Assembly: GCF_040183065.1 (NCBI RefSeq)
Contig: NC_091131.1
Location: 16,184,800-16,248,799 of the forward strand
DNA length: 64,000 bases
From: Periplaneta americana
Taxonomy: Eukaryota; Arthropoda; Insecta; Blattodea; Blattidae
Reading direction: 5' to 3'
Part shown: positions 45,601 to 54,469 of the stretch, one piece after another
Position numbering within the stretch: position 1 is the first letter of the stretch
How the letters are laid out: every line of letters begins with the position of its first letter
Notes under the pieces: generated by a model
Seen by the model: only the letters and a program-made list of their open reading frames with translations
What the model was told of the DNA's origin: nothing
Database searches by the model: none
Translations under genes and position numbers: made by a program

Positions 45601-48600
45601 GCTGGCGGGCTTATGTGAGGGCGGCAATGAACCTTCGGGTTCCTTAAAAGCCATTTGTAAGTAAGTAAGTAAGTAAGTAATATTGATGATATGAAAGTGA
45701 AAGGTTTTGGGGTTATATAAGTAGATGTAGAGAATAACTTAAATTAGATTTTGATTTCTATATTTTACTGAGTGGCGGCTATATAGTATATATAGTATAT
45801 GTTACTGAAAGCTATAAAACTTACGTAAGATAATAATATTATTAAAAATCAAATATTTTTATAATTATTAATCAAGTGGGGTTGGGTCTTTTTTATATAT
45901 TTAATGGCGGTGTGGTGTAGATATTTATATGCGTGGTTCTCTTCAGTATTGGCTCGAGAGAGAGTATCTTTCATTATTATGGAAGCAAATAACTTTCCGA
46001 ATGTCTAGTATTCTTCATTGAAAATAAATCTGAAAAATGTTTATTTGAACGTATAATGAACGTAGTTTGCAACATTTGCTGCACAAGCCACTAGTTGATA
46101 TTGATTTTGATTTCCAAAATAGAATTAACAGACACATTAAAATTTCTAGCGGTATCGCTTTTATAGAATGTCTCTAAATAAGTCAAAGAAAACATAACTT
46201 CGGCTACATAATAATTACCCGATTACGTTGAGTCTAGCTGTGAAGGAGTAATTGAAAAGATACAAAAATTGATATGAGCAATGACCCTTGCCCATGTAGT
46301 AACATGCCGGAGTACGAACTCAGTATATGTCAGTCTCTATTTATTCAGCAACGAACTGGGCATCAAATAATACACAGTGAAAATTGTTTAGATCCCAAAG
46401 TTGTAAATTTCCATCATTGAAAGAAGCCACGTATGTGAAATATCTGGGTATCATTTACTTACTTACAAATGGCTTTTAAGGAACCCGAAGGTTCATTGCC
46501 GCCCTCACATAAGCCCGCCAGCGGTCCCTATCCTGTGCAAGATTAATCCAGTCTCTATCATCATACCCCACCTCCCTCAAATCCATTTTAATATTATCCT
46601 CCCATCTACGTTTCGGCCTCCCTAAAGGTCTTTTTCCCTCCGGTCTCCCAACTAACACACTATATGCATTTCTGGATTCGCCCATACGTGCTACATGCCC
46701 TGCCCATCTCAAACGTCTGGATTTAATGTTCCTAATTATGTCAGGTGAAGAATACAATGCGTGCAGTTCTGTGTTGTGTAACTTTCTCCGTTCTCCTGTA
46801 ACTTCATCCCGCTTAGCCCCAAATATTTTCCTAAGCACCTTATTCTCAAATACCCTGAACCTATGTTCCTCTCTCAGAGTGAGAGTCCAAGTTTCACAAC
46901 CATACAGAAGAACTGGTAATATAACTGTTTTATAAATTCTAACTTTCAGATTTTTGGACAGCAGACTGGATGATAAGAGCTTCTCAACCGAATAATAACA
47001 CGCATTTCCCATATTTATTCTGTGTTTAATTTCCTCCCGAGTGTCATTTATATTTGTTACTGTTGCTCCAAGGTATTTGAATTTTTCCACCTCTTCGAAG
47101 GATAAATCTCCAATTTTTATATTTCCATTTCGTACAATATTCTGGTCACGAGACATAATCATATACCTCGTCTTTTCGGGATTTACTTCCAAACCGATCG
47201 CTTTACTTTCTTCAAGTAAAATTTCCGTGTTTTCCCTAATCGTTTGTGGATTTTCTCCTAACATATTCACGTCATCCGCATAGACAAGAAGCTGATGTAA
47301 CCCGTTCAATTCCAAACCCTGCCTGTTATCCTGAACTTTCCTAATGGCATATTCTAGCGCGAAGTTAAAAAGTAAAGGTGACAGTGCATCTCCCTGCTTT
47401 AGCCCGCAGTGAATTGGAAAAGCATCAGATACAAACTGACCTATACGGACTCTGCTGTATGTTTCACTGAGACACATTTTAATTAATCGAACTAGTTTCT
47501 TCGGAATACCAAATTCAATAAGAATATCATATAATACTTCCCTCTTAACCGAGTCATATGCCTTTTTGAAATCTATGAATAACTGATGTACTGTACCCTT
47601 ATACTCCCATTTTTTCTCCATTATCTGTCGAATACAAAAAATCTGATCAATAGTCGATCTATTACGCCTAAAACCGCACTGATGATCTCCAATAATTTCA
47701 TCTACGTACGGAGCTGCATCAAATAATACACAGTGAAAATTGTTTAGATCCCAAAAGTTGTAAATGTCCACCATTGAAAGAAGCCACGTATGTCAAATAT
47801 CTGGGTATCATTATTGATCAGAATTTAAAATGGTCTCATCACATTACTTATCTTTGTAAGAGGCTTCGTAAAACAATTTATAAATTCGTTAATCTTCGAA
47901 GCTACTTACCCATGAGAGTTCTACGAAATGTTTATTTGACCATTATTCAGTCTATCATTCAATATGGAATAATCGTTTGGGGTGGAAGTACTAAAATTAA
48001 TCTTAGTCCATTAAATTTACTGCAAAAACGAATAATTAAAATTTGTTTGAAGAAACGTTTCGATTATCCAACTAAATTAATTTATTCTGAATTTAATGTA
48101 TTTAATATTGAACAAATTTATAAGTATACGCTGTTAAAATTTTATCATAAAAATCGTAATAAGTTTGTATTACAGACATACAATTATGACACAAGACGAA
48201 ATATTAATTCAACATTAGTAGAACCTAAATGTCTCACATCTGCTGGTCTAAAGCATAGCATAAATTTTGGCCCTCGGTTGTACAATGCTTTAACTAAATT
48301 ACACCCAGAACTTCTAACATGTAACCCACTAACATATAATAAGAAAATTAGAAACATGTTAATATCTTCAATTTGATTAAATAAATTTATAGCCTATGTG
48401 TATGAATTAATCAACCTATATTATATTTGTATTCTATGATTTAGAAATATATATAGACCTACTTTTCACGTGCGATATTATTCTTCTCTAGTGTTAATAT
48501 TATATTATATAATTCCATTGCCGCTGTAATTTAAATTTTAGTTCCTATTTCATTTTACTTATTTATTTTTATTATTATTACTTATTTTATTTTTTTATAT

Positions 48601-51600
48601 TATATATTTCTCTTATATTAATATTTTATTATATAATTTCTGTAACTGTAATTTTAATTTTATTTCCTATTTTATTTTATTTTATATTCTCTTATAGGCC
48701 TATTAATATTATATCTGAACTGCGACCGAACACGATCGCTGCTCATTCGGTCTCAAATTTTGTTAATACTACTGTATCTCCTTTTTATATTGATTGTATT
48801 GTTTTATTTCTATTTCTCTTGTTTGTTTGTAATTATATTCTTTATTCTGTATATTTAAATTTAAATAAATAACAATAGGAAGTGACGCTATTCTGAACGT
48901 GTCCGTTAAATTACCACATTTCTCAATTTCTCCTTATCGTGAAGATTTGCCGTAATTCGACGTGATCGTATTGGTACTCACACACTTCCTGGGACGACGT
49001 TGAAGCCCTTTCCATCAGGACGAATAAAGCGGCAGTACTGCAAGGGACTTCCCAATGGTACAGAGTAGCACTGAAGAATCGTATCTTCCGGGGAGAACAA
49101 CACTTCCTCCACCAGACTCACCACGTTTGTTCCTGTAGGGACGAAAATTGATTTCATTACTAATGTACGGAGTGAACGATAAGAAATGTCATAAATTTCA
49201 AGGGGGTTATTCTTTGAGATATTTCCAATAAAAAGTTCGATACAGTTTTGCTCGCTTCTGCTTCCTTTTAGAGAGATAAATTGTTTTGTGCGAGATCGTG
49301 CGTATTTCCTTGTTTTCCGCACAAAACCAATCCGCAGAAAGTCTAAAATTCCACATTCAGTATTCCCAACCTAACACACATAACAATTTCCCTCTTCTTA
49401 CCGCTTAAGTGACATATTGATTTTACTGCTTTAGGCTTTTAAAATATTATTTTTAGAAACGTTCAATATAGTAATAATTATAAATTAGAAACTTACCACT
49501 GCAATTTCACCTAAATTGCACTGTTAATTATTGTTTTTAAATATTTGCAAAAATTAAGTAAACTCTACAACTCCACTAAAGTTACTGCATTTGTGATGCA
49601 AGTAACATTAAGGAAGCCGTGAAAAAAACAACAAGATTCCAGATGCCGATGTTATTACTGCAATATGTTGTATAAATAATATTGTTAAAATATTGAAATG
49701 AAAAATAAATCATTACATAACCTTACCGTTTGTTTTAAGTTCGCATTTATAGACTGGGGGGAAAAAAGACAGACGTATATCACGGCCTGCTGGAGTATAG
49801 TAAATACAGAAAATATTTTAAAGCAACAATGTTGAAGATAGATATTTTTGTTTTGTAAATTTGCTGTCATTGAACAAAAACAAAGATGGAGATTTCATTG
49901 CAACAAATTAGAAATTCCTCTTTCAGGTATGTAATAAACGATCTTCGCACAAAATAATGTACGATACACGAGCGGTATGTTTTCTTTCAATTCTCGGAAA
50001 TTAAAAAAGCTCAACTACGTTTCGCTTTTTCAAACTTTTCCTCATACATGAAAACTTCAAAATACCGCTCTTGTAACGCATATTAGTATTATATGAAATA
50101 TTTCATAGCGTGTTTTCGGAAAGCCTTTGTTTTAATTCCCAATATACTTTGCCAATTTAAGAGAACATTGTATTACAATGATAAATGATTGAAAGAATTT
50201 AAACTTTTTCCTTTAAATATGCAGAAATTTGGTTCGAACAAATGTAACTTTTCGCTCTGCAAAGAAATATTACAATACATTTCTTCAGTGATATGTTAAT
50301 TTCTTCTGTCGTACATTAAATCTTTCAGTCATTAATTTCTTCTGTCGTACATTAAATCATTCAGTCATTAATTTCTTCTGTCGTACATTAATTCAGTCAT
50401 TAATTTCTTCTGTCGTACATTAATTCAGTCATTAATTCCTTCTGTCATACATTAATTCAGTCATTAATTTCTTCTGTCGTACATTAATTCAGTCATTAAT
50501 TTCTTCTGTCATACATTAATTCATTCGCTCATTAGTTTCTTCTGTCGTATAGGCCTATTAATTTATTCAGTCATGCATTAATTTCTTCTGTCGTACATTC
50601 ATGCATTCATTCATAAATAATATTTTATGTCGTACATTAATTCCTTCAATCCTTTCTTCTGTCGTACATTAATAAATTCATTAATTTCTTCTGTCGTACA
50701 TTAATTCCTTCAATCATTTCTTTTGCCGTACATTAGTTCATTTATGCATTAATTTCTTCTGTCGTACATTAATCCGTTAAATCATACAATACTATTTTCT
50801 GTCGTACATTAATTTCTTCAGTCTTATATTAATTCTTTCAGTCTTGTATTAATTCGTTCAGTCTTACATTAATTCCTTCAGTCTTATAATATTTCCTTCA
50901 GTCTTATAATAATTCCTTCAGTCTTGTATTAATTCGTTCAGTCTTACATTAATTCCTTCAGTCTTATAATATTTCCTTCAGTCTTATAATAATTCCTTCA
51001 GTCTTCTATTAATTCTTCAGTCTTACATTAATTCCTTCAGTCTTATAATATTTCCTTCAGTCTTATAATAATTCCTTCAGTCTTATAATAATTCCTTTAG
51101 TCTTCTATTAATTCTTCAGTCTTACATTAATTCCTTCTGTCTTATATTAATTCCTTCAGTCTTACATTAATTCCTTCTGTCTTATAATATTTCCTTCAGT
51201 CTTATAATAATTCCTTCAGTCTTATAATAATTCCTTCAGTCTTCTATTAATTCTTCAGTCTTACATTAATTCCTTCAGTCTTATAATAATTCCTTCAGTC
51301 TTATAATAATTCCTTCAGTCTTATAATAATTCCTTCAGTCTTCTATTAATTCTTCAGTCTTATAATAATTCCTTCAGTCTTATAATAATTCCTTCAGTCT
51401 TATAATAATTCCTTCAGTCTTATAATAATTCCTTCAGTCTTCTATTAATTCTTCAGTCTTACATTAATTCCTTCTGTCTTATATTAATTCCTTCAGTCTT
51501 ATAATATTTCCTTCAGTCTTCTATTAATTCTTCAGTCTTACATTAATTCCTTCAGTCTTATATAAATTCTTTCAGTATTATATTACAGTCTTATATTAAT

Positions 51601-54361
51601 TCCTTTAGTCTTATAATAGTTCATTCAGTCAGTACAGCAGTGCACGACATAAGTACAGTATACGATGAAAGAGTAATGGAACGGAGAAAAATTCTCTCCG
51701 GCGCCGGGATTTGAACCCGGGTTTTCAGCTCTACGTGCTGATGCTTTATCCACTAAGCCACACCGGATACAACCCCGACGCCGGTTAGAATCGTCTCAGA
51801 TTAAGCTCCAACTCTTGGGTTCCCTCTAGTGGCCGCCCTCTGCACTACCTCATAGATGTCTATGAACGCAGGACCGAAGTCCACACATGTGCTGCGGTGC
51901 ACTCGATATGAGTGACTAGTTGGCCGGGATCCGGCCACTAGAGGGAACCCAAGAGTTGGAGCTTAATCTGAGACGATTCTAACCGGCGTCGGGGTTGTAT
52001 CCGGTGTGGCTTAGTGGATAAAGCATCAGCACGTAGAGCTGAAAACCCGGGTTCAAATCCAGGCGTCGGAGAGAATTTTTCTCCGTTCCATTACTCTTTC
52101 ATCGTATGATGACGCAGAATATCTGCATGGAAATATCATATGTACTTCGGTACATTAAAATAATATATATAAGTACAGTAGTGCACGACGTAGTACAGTA
52201 TTGCACGACGTATTACAGTAGTGCTCGACGTATTACAGTAGTGGACGACGTAGTACAGTAATGCACGACGTATTACAGTAGTGGACGACGTAGTACAGTA
52301 GTGCACGACGTAGTACAGTAGTGCACGACGTAGTACAGTAGTGCACAACGTATTACAGTAGTGCACGACGTATTACAGTAGTGGACGACGTAGTAAAGTA
52401 GTGCACGACGTATTACAGTAGTGGACGACGTATTACAGTAGTGGACGACGTAGTACAGTAGTGCACGACGTAGTACAGTAGTGGACGACGTATTACAGTA
52501 GTTGACGACGTAGTACAGTAGTGCACGACGTAGTACAGTAGTGCACGACGTATTACAGTAGTGGACGACGTATTACAGTAGTGGACGACGTAGTACAGTA
52601 GTGCACGACGTATTACAGTAGTGGACGACGTATTACAGTAGTGCACGACGTATTACAGTAGTGGACGACGTAGTACAGTAGTACACGACGTAGTACAGTA
52701 GTGCACAACGTATTACAGTAGTGCACGACGTATTACAGTAGTGGACGACGTAGTACAGTAGTGCACGACGTATTACAGTAGTGGACGACGTATTACAGTA
52801 GTGGACGACGTAGTACAGTAGTGCACGACGTAGTACAGTAGTGCACGACGTATTACAGTAGTGCACGACGTAGTACAGTAGTGCACGACGTAGTACAGTA
52901 GTGGACGACGTATTACAGTACTGGACGACGTAGTACAGTAGTGCACGACGTAGTACAGTAGTGCACGACGTATTACAGTAGTGGACGACGTATTACAGTA
53001 GTGGACGACGTAGTACAGTAGTGCACGACGTAGTACAGTAGTGCACGACGTAGTACAGTAGTGCACGACGTATTACAGTAGTGGACGACGTAGTACAGTA
53101 GTGCACGACGTAGTACAGTAGTGCACGACGTATTACAGTAGTGCACGACGTATTACAGTAGTGCACGACGTATTACAGTAGTGGACGACGTATTACAGTA
53201 GTGGACGACGTAGTACAGTAGTGCACGACGTAGTACAGTAGTGCACGACGTATTACAGTAGTGGACGACGTAGTACAGTAGTGGACGACGTAGTACAGTA
53301 GTGCACGACGTAGTACAGTAGTGCACGACGTAGTACAGTAGTGCACGACGTATTACAGTAGTGGACGACGTATTACAGTAGTGGACGACGTAGTACAGTA
53401 GTGCACGACGTAGTACAGTAGTGCACGACGTATTGCAGTAGTGCACGACGTATTACAGTAGTGGACGACGTAGTACAGTAGTGCACGACGTAGTTCAGTA
53501 GTGCACGACGTATTGCAGTAGTGGACGACGTAGTACAGTAGTGCACGACGTAGTACAGTAGTGGACGACGAAGTGCAGTAGCTCACGACATAAGTGCAGT
53601 AGAGTACGAAGTATTAGAGTTATGCACGACGTAGTACAGTAGTGCACAACATATTAGAGTACCGGTAGTGCAGGGCACAGTACAGTAGCACACGACATAA
53701 GTACAGTAGTGCACGAATGTTAATTCATTCAGTCGTATATTCATTCAGTCAAATATTAATTTCTTTAGTCGTTCATTCATTCATTTATTCATTCATTCAT
53801 TCGTATACTAATTCCTTCAGTCGTACATTATTTCGTATTGGCATATATAATTATTTCATTATGCGTTAATTCATCTAATCGTACGTTAATTCATTCAGCC
53901 GTGCATTGATTGACTCAATCTTACATTAACATTCATCAATGGGAACACTTTAGGTATGGAAACTTCCGCAATAAGATTACCTATAATGTGATAGCAGTAT
54001 ATTATATTGCAACTGTCTGGACCTTACTTACTAGCGACAGTGACATTGATGAGTACTTCCAGGTCTTCATCTGCGTTGTCCGGGTCGTTGACGTAGCAGC
54101 CCCATTGCCCCGAATCCACATACAAGTCTACCTGCGACACACTGAGGGCGCACACCCCTAGATGCAGGGAGTCTGCGAACCAGTAAAAGCGGAACGGATC
54201 TCGCTGCAGTGGCTGTTTGGGGATGCTGAAGCGAAGGTGTTCTCCAGAGGGATGTCGGAACCAACAGTACTCCAGAGGGGTGCCCGCCCGGCAAGACAGG
54301 GTCATCTGCGCACCATTCAGTACCGCCAGGTTGCCCTCCTCCGTCCAGACCCCTTGATATT
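35352..54361 (-). CDS. Ig-superfamily single-pass membrane protein, 3' part (four exons)
   Basis: The only host-like gene. Joining 54361-54032, 49132-48982, 38448-38255 and 35572-35352 gives 297 residues and a stop, with every junction in phase (1, 2, 1) and GT-AG sites throughout. Residues 1-109 are one Ig domain and 110-200 a second; each has four Cys (23, 32, 70, 88 and 131, 143, 178, 197) and the D-x-G-x-W-x-C ending. A linker and a Thr-Glu repeat stalk (225-250) lead to a membrane helix (about 259-282) and a 15-residue tail. Extracellular binding or adhesion is expected from this layout. No signal peptide is in view: the 5' exons are outside the window. I do not recognise the gene. The introns are 2.7, 10.5 and 4.9 kb and filled with transposons. 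Confidence 0.85.
35590..36250. other. Intron sequence, no feature seen
   Basis: Part of the intron between the last two Ig exons. Nothing recognised. Confidence 0.5.
36255..36520 (-). mobile_element. RTE-like LINE C-terminus, second family
   Basis: On the minus strand [19 protein letters not shown] leads to [20 protein letters not shown] and a stop, then a GATGATGATGATG tail. This is the G-R-P-x-x-x-W-R-R end of RTE-type ORFs. The same kind of GAT tail closes the LINE at 55334-56650. 5'-truncated. Confidence 0.8.
36700..36840 (+). mobile_element. RTE-like LINE tail, third family
   Basis: The frame ends [16 protein letters not shown] and a stop, followed by CCTGCCCTTGGGCAAAACAC. The upstream text of the same family appears at 63815-64000. 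Confidence 0.7.
37098..37988. mobile_element. Kolobok-like MITE with TTAA duplication
   Basis: TTAA borders both sides (37094-37097, 37989-37992). The left end is GGGGAGAGGATGGCATTATT and the right end, read inward, is GGGGAGAGGATGGTATTTTT. TTAA with a G-rich end fits Kolobok better than piggyBac, whose ends start CCC. Inside, about 150 bases are repeated directly (37621-37769 and 37794-37942), nearly identical. No coding content. Confidence 0.85.
38255..38448 (-). CDS. Ig gene exon: second half of the membrane-proximal Ig domain
   Basis: It follows CTTCTTCAG and ends before GTAAGT. It codes [20 protein letters not shown] then [20 protein letters not shown], with Cys178 and Cys197 and a possible N-glycosylation site (NLT). 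Spacer residues up to ETST follow. It is much more GC-rich than the surrounding intron. Confidence 0.88.
38570..39820 (-). mobile_element. Jockey/CR1-like LINE, 3' part with AAT tract
   Basis: On the minus strand 39815-39306 gives the C-terminal reverse-transcriptase region: [20 protein letters not shown], then [20 protein letters not shown], then [20 protein letters not shown]. The frame stops at 39306, but the following bases continue the family in another frame ([18 protein letters not shown], ...LNRTIRDWNALPADL). The 3' UTR carries an AAT tract (38690-38750) and ends near GTGAATAAATACATAC. It lies in the Ig gene intron. Confidence 0.83.
39822..40032. mobile_element. Fold-back MITE, about 210 bp
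   Basis: GAGAGCAGTGTATTACGATA at the left and its inverse near TATTACCATAATACACTGCT at the right, with TTACATTTGTTCGG inside. Relatives lie at 40195-40735 and 50125-50265. Confidence 0.75.
40195..40735. mobile_element. Fold-back MITE, second copy, split by a Penelope-like fragment
   Basis: The left half (TTTGAAAGAATATTAGTTTG onwards) and the right half (ending AATACATTGCTCTCTTAAA) are arms of the same family as 39822-40032. About 270 bases of other sequence lie between them (40287-40560). Confidence 0.7.
40287..40560 (+). mobile_element. Penelope-like element, 3' fragment
   Basis: The frame [20 protein letters not shown] then [13 protein letters not shown] resembles the text after the GIY-YIG domain in Penelope-like elements. 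It is followed by CACTGATGAAGACGTAACAT and CACGTCGAAACG, the hairpin-like end common to that group. Only the last 80 or so codons remain. Confidence 0.7.
40740..41780. other. Unassigned intron sequence
   Basis: It contains the end of the fold-back family (to about 40880), then GC-richer unique sequence to 41290 and a 113-codon frame (41502-41843) whose last third is SINE. No protein family recognised. Confidence 0.4.
41786..41880 (+). mobile_element. SINE 3' fragment
   Basis: CAAGTATTATCTCGCTATCA and AGTAGTTGATACAGCGTCGT followed by TAAATAACCAATTAAAACC: the 3' body of the 11309 SINE family. Head missing. Confidence 0.75.
41884..42205. repeat. 24-bp minisatellite, first block
   Basis: Imperfect units of TTCATTCAACCATCCAACAA plus 4 bases. 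Split from the second block by a LINE tail (42206-42655). Confidence 0.85.
42206..42655 (+). mobile_element. CR1-like LINE 3' UTR with TTA tract
   Basis: It ends GAGAAGGCCTTACGTCCTTA, then AAATAAAGTTATTATTATTA and a TTA run to about 42655, the same design as the tail at 20720-20815. It interrupts the 24-bp minisatellite. No coding part. Confidence 0.7.
42656..43365. repeat. 24-bp minisatellite, second block
   Basis: About 28 imperfect units, many read CAACAACCTATTCATTCAAC or with CCACC in place of AACC. Because 24 is a multiple of three, frames with an 8-residue period (NNLFIQPS) stay open for 150 codons on the plus strand. There is no sign of a gene. Confidence 0.9.
43386..43604 (-). mobile_element. 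RTE-like LINE tail with 17-bp target duplication
   Basis: TTAATTCAAGCATTCAT (43369-43385) and TTAATTCAAACATTCAT (43605-43621) flank about 220 bases of the inverse LINE 3' end. It sits at the edge of the 24-bp array. Confidence 0.85.
43625..44395. other. No gene seen
   Basis: Remnants of CATTCATT words to about 43700, then unremarkable intron sequence. Confidence 0.4.
44396..44655 (+). mobile_element. Possible Helitron remnant
   Basis: TATATCTATATATATAATTT followed by ACGGCTGAACGGATTTTAAT, a phrase frequent near the 5' end of insect Helitrons (compare AATGGCTGAACCGATTTATA at 17142), and a GAGAAGCGAAGCGAGC stretch at 44620. No certain 3' CTAG end. Confidence 0.4.
44657..44955. other. No gene seen
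   Basis: AT-rich intron sequence. Confidence 0.4.
44957..45682 (+). mobile_element. RTE-like LINE, 5'-truncated, open
   Basis: Same family as 25086-25933. The family text begins at [20 protein letters not shown] and stays open to AMNLRVP at 45647, followed by GCCATTTGTAAGTAAGTAAG. The first few residues (MLYR) come from flanking sequence. Near-identity with the copy at 46456-47715 indicates recent activity. No clear target duplication. Confidence 0.9.
45690..46345. other. No gene seen
   Basis: AT-rich intron sequence. Confidence 0.4.
46350..48893 (+). mobile_element. CR1/Jockey-like LINE interrupted by another LINE
   Basis: Up to 46455 and again from 47716 the sequence is the same LINE. 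The frame 47774-48376 gives [20 protein letters not shown], then [20 protein letters not shown] and ILISSI-like ending, the C-terminal domain of a CR1/Jockey-like reverse transcriptase. The 3' UTR runs to about 48893, with a GACCGAA...TTCGGTC hairpin at 48724 and AAATAAATAACAATA at the end. The start of the protein is missing. Confidence 0.8.
46456..47715 (-). mobile_element. RTE-like LINE, longest copy, with 96-bp flanking duplication
   Basis: The minus-strand frame is open from 47715 to 46476: it starts [20 protein letters not shown], then [20 protein letters not shown] with the first catalytic Asp, [36 protein letters not shown] with the YADD, and the family C-terminus ending MNLRVP. The tail is the inverse of GTAAGTAAGTA. 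The host sequence 46360-46455 is repeated at 47716-47812, with four or five changes, as a long target duplication. Without endonuclease and upstream parts it is not autonomous. Confidence 0.93.
48982..49132 (-). CDS. Ig gene exon: first half of the membrane-proximal Ig domain
   Basis: It follows CCCTACAG and ends before GTGAGT. It codes [20 protein letters not shown] then [20 protein letters not shown] and [10 protein letters not shown], with Cys131 and Cys143. The P-L-x-Y-C-x-F-x-x-P-x-G text mirrors exon 54032-54361, so the two domains arose by duplication. The Ig domain is split between this exon and 38255-38448. Confidence 0.86.
49145..49330 (-). other. Possible LINE scrap upstream of the exon
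   Basis: On the minus strand the text [20 protein letters not shown] and ISKNN loosely matches the LINE at 39700-39760 ([20 protein letters not shown]). Low certainty. Confidence 0.3.
49335..50120. other. No gene seen
   Basis: AT-rich intron sequence without recognisable features. Confidence 0.4.
50125..50265. mobile_element. Fold-back MITE fragment
   Basis: CAATTTAAGAGAACATTGTA and AATGATTGAAAGAATTTAAA, then AATTTGGTTCGAACAAATGT: one arm of the family at 39822 and 40195. Confidence 0.6.
50290..51625. repeat. AT-rich minisatellite block (32-bp, then 20-bp units)
   Basis: From 50290 to about 50800 units contain ATTAATTTCTTCTGTCGTAC with varied spacers. From about 50810 to 51610 it changes to 20-bp units TTCCTTCAGTCTTATAATAA, with some 19-bp forms (TTCTTCAGTCTTACATTAA). 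More than 35 units in the second part. Confidence 0.92.
51697..51767 (-). ncRNA. tRNA-like SINE head, full cloverleaf
   Basis: Read on the minus strand it can form a complete cloverleaf: a seven-pair acceptor stem (TCCGGTG with CGCCGGA, one G-T pair), D arm GCTT/AAGC, anticodon arm TCAGC/GCTGA and T arm CCGGG/CCCGG. The anticodon loop is ACGTAGA, which would place GTA as anticodon but with C at the position that is nearly always T in real tRNAs. Hence it is a SINE head rather than a working tRNA gene. Confidence 0.65.
52000..52070 (+). ncRNA. tRNA-like SINE head, second copy
   Basis: Same as 51697-51767 with changes in the T stem (CCAGG) and acceptor (CGTCGGA). Confidence 0.6.
52172..53580. 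repeat. 20-bp satellite, about 70 units, no length changes
   Basis: Two unit types alternate irregularly: TAGTACAGTAGTGCACGACG and TATTACAGTAGTGGACGACG. The T/G and C/G differences usually go together. I find the same register held from 52172 to 53580, so there is not one indel across 1.4 kb. The minus-strand frames of 77-97 codons are translations of the repeat (20 residues per three units). It lies in the 4.9-kb intron between Ig exons. Confidence 0.97.
53581..54000. repeat. Degenerate array edge
   Basis: Units of the 20-bp satellite break up to about 53720, then CATTCAGTCGTA and TTCATTCA words related to the 50.3-kb block continue to about 53930. Confidence 0.7.
54032..54361 (-). CDS. Ig gene exon: complete Ig domain
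   Basis: A phase 1-1 exon of 330 bases, the usual form for an Ig domain. It follows TTTTATCAG and ends before GTAAGTAAG. It codes [20 protein letters not shown] then [20 protein letters not shown], later [29 protein letters not shown] and INVTVA. Cys23, 32, 70 and 88 are the four-cysteine set, and NVT is a glycosylation site. Upstream exons are needed to complete the gene and none was found up to 64000. Confidence 0.88.
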
Positions 54362-54416
54362 CTGATAAAACACTTTAAGTCACGAATATTGCTTCTGGAA
54401 GATAATCTGTAGTAAT

Positions 54417-54468
54417 GTCACGAGAGGTCCGAGATTTATCTAGGAAATCTCAGACCTCGAGTGACATT
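54417..54468. repeat. Short perfect hairpin
   Basis: TGTCACGAGAGGTCCGAGAT pairs with ATCTCAGACCTCGAGTGACA around a short loop, with few mismatches. It may be a remnant of a MITE. Confidence 0.7.
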
Positions 54469-54469
54469 T

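Larger units (their letters stand above)
51663..52104. mobile_element. Inverted pair of tRNA-headed SINE sequences (long palindrome)
   Basis: Two arms of about 180 bases face each other around a 90-base loop (51838-51925). Each arm has GATGAAAGAGTAATGGAACG at its outer end, then a tRNA-like head (51697-51767 on minus, 52000-52070 on plus) and an inner part with CTCCAACTCTTGGGTTCCCT. TA flanks both sides. The right copy extends past 52104 with GACGCAGAATATCTGCATGG to about 52160, like a SINE body. It lies between two minisatellite arrays. Confidence 0.85.

Noticed and set aside
52172-53580. Regular short repeats suggesting a CRISPR array
   Set aside because: There are no unique spacers between units, and all other features are eukaryotic.
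52136-53586. Six minus-strand open frames of 76-97 codons with repeated YYVVHYC-like text
   Set aside because: They are translations of the 20-bp satellite; 60 bp equals 20 codons, so frames stay open by arithmetic. No start context, splice sites or composition change.
54021-54365. Plus-strand frames across the Ig exon (53910-54161, 54162-54365)
   Set aside because: Shadows of the minus-strand exon, which has family text and matching splice phases.
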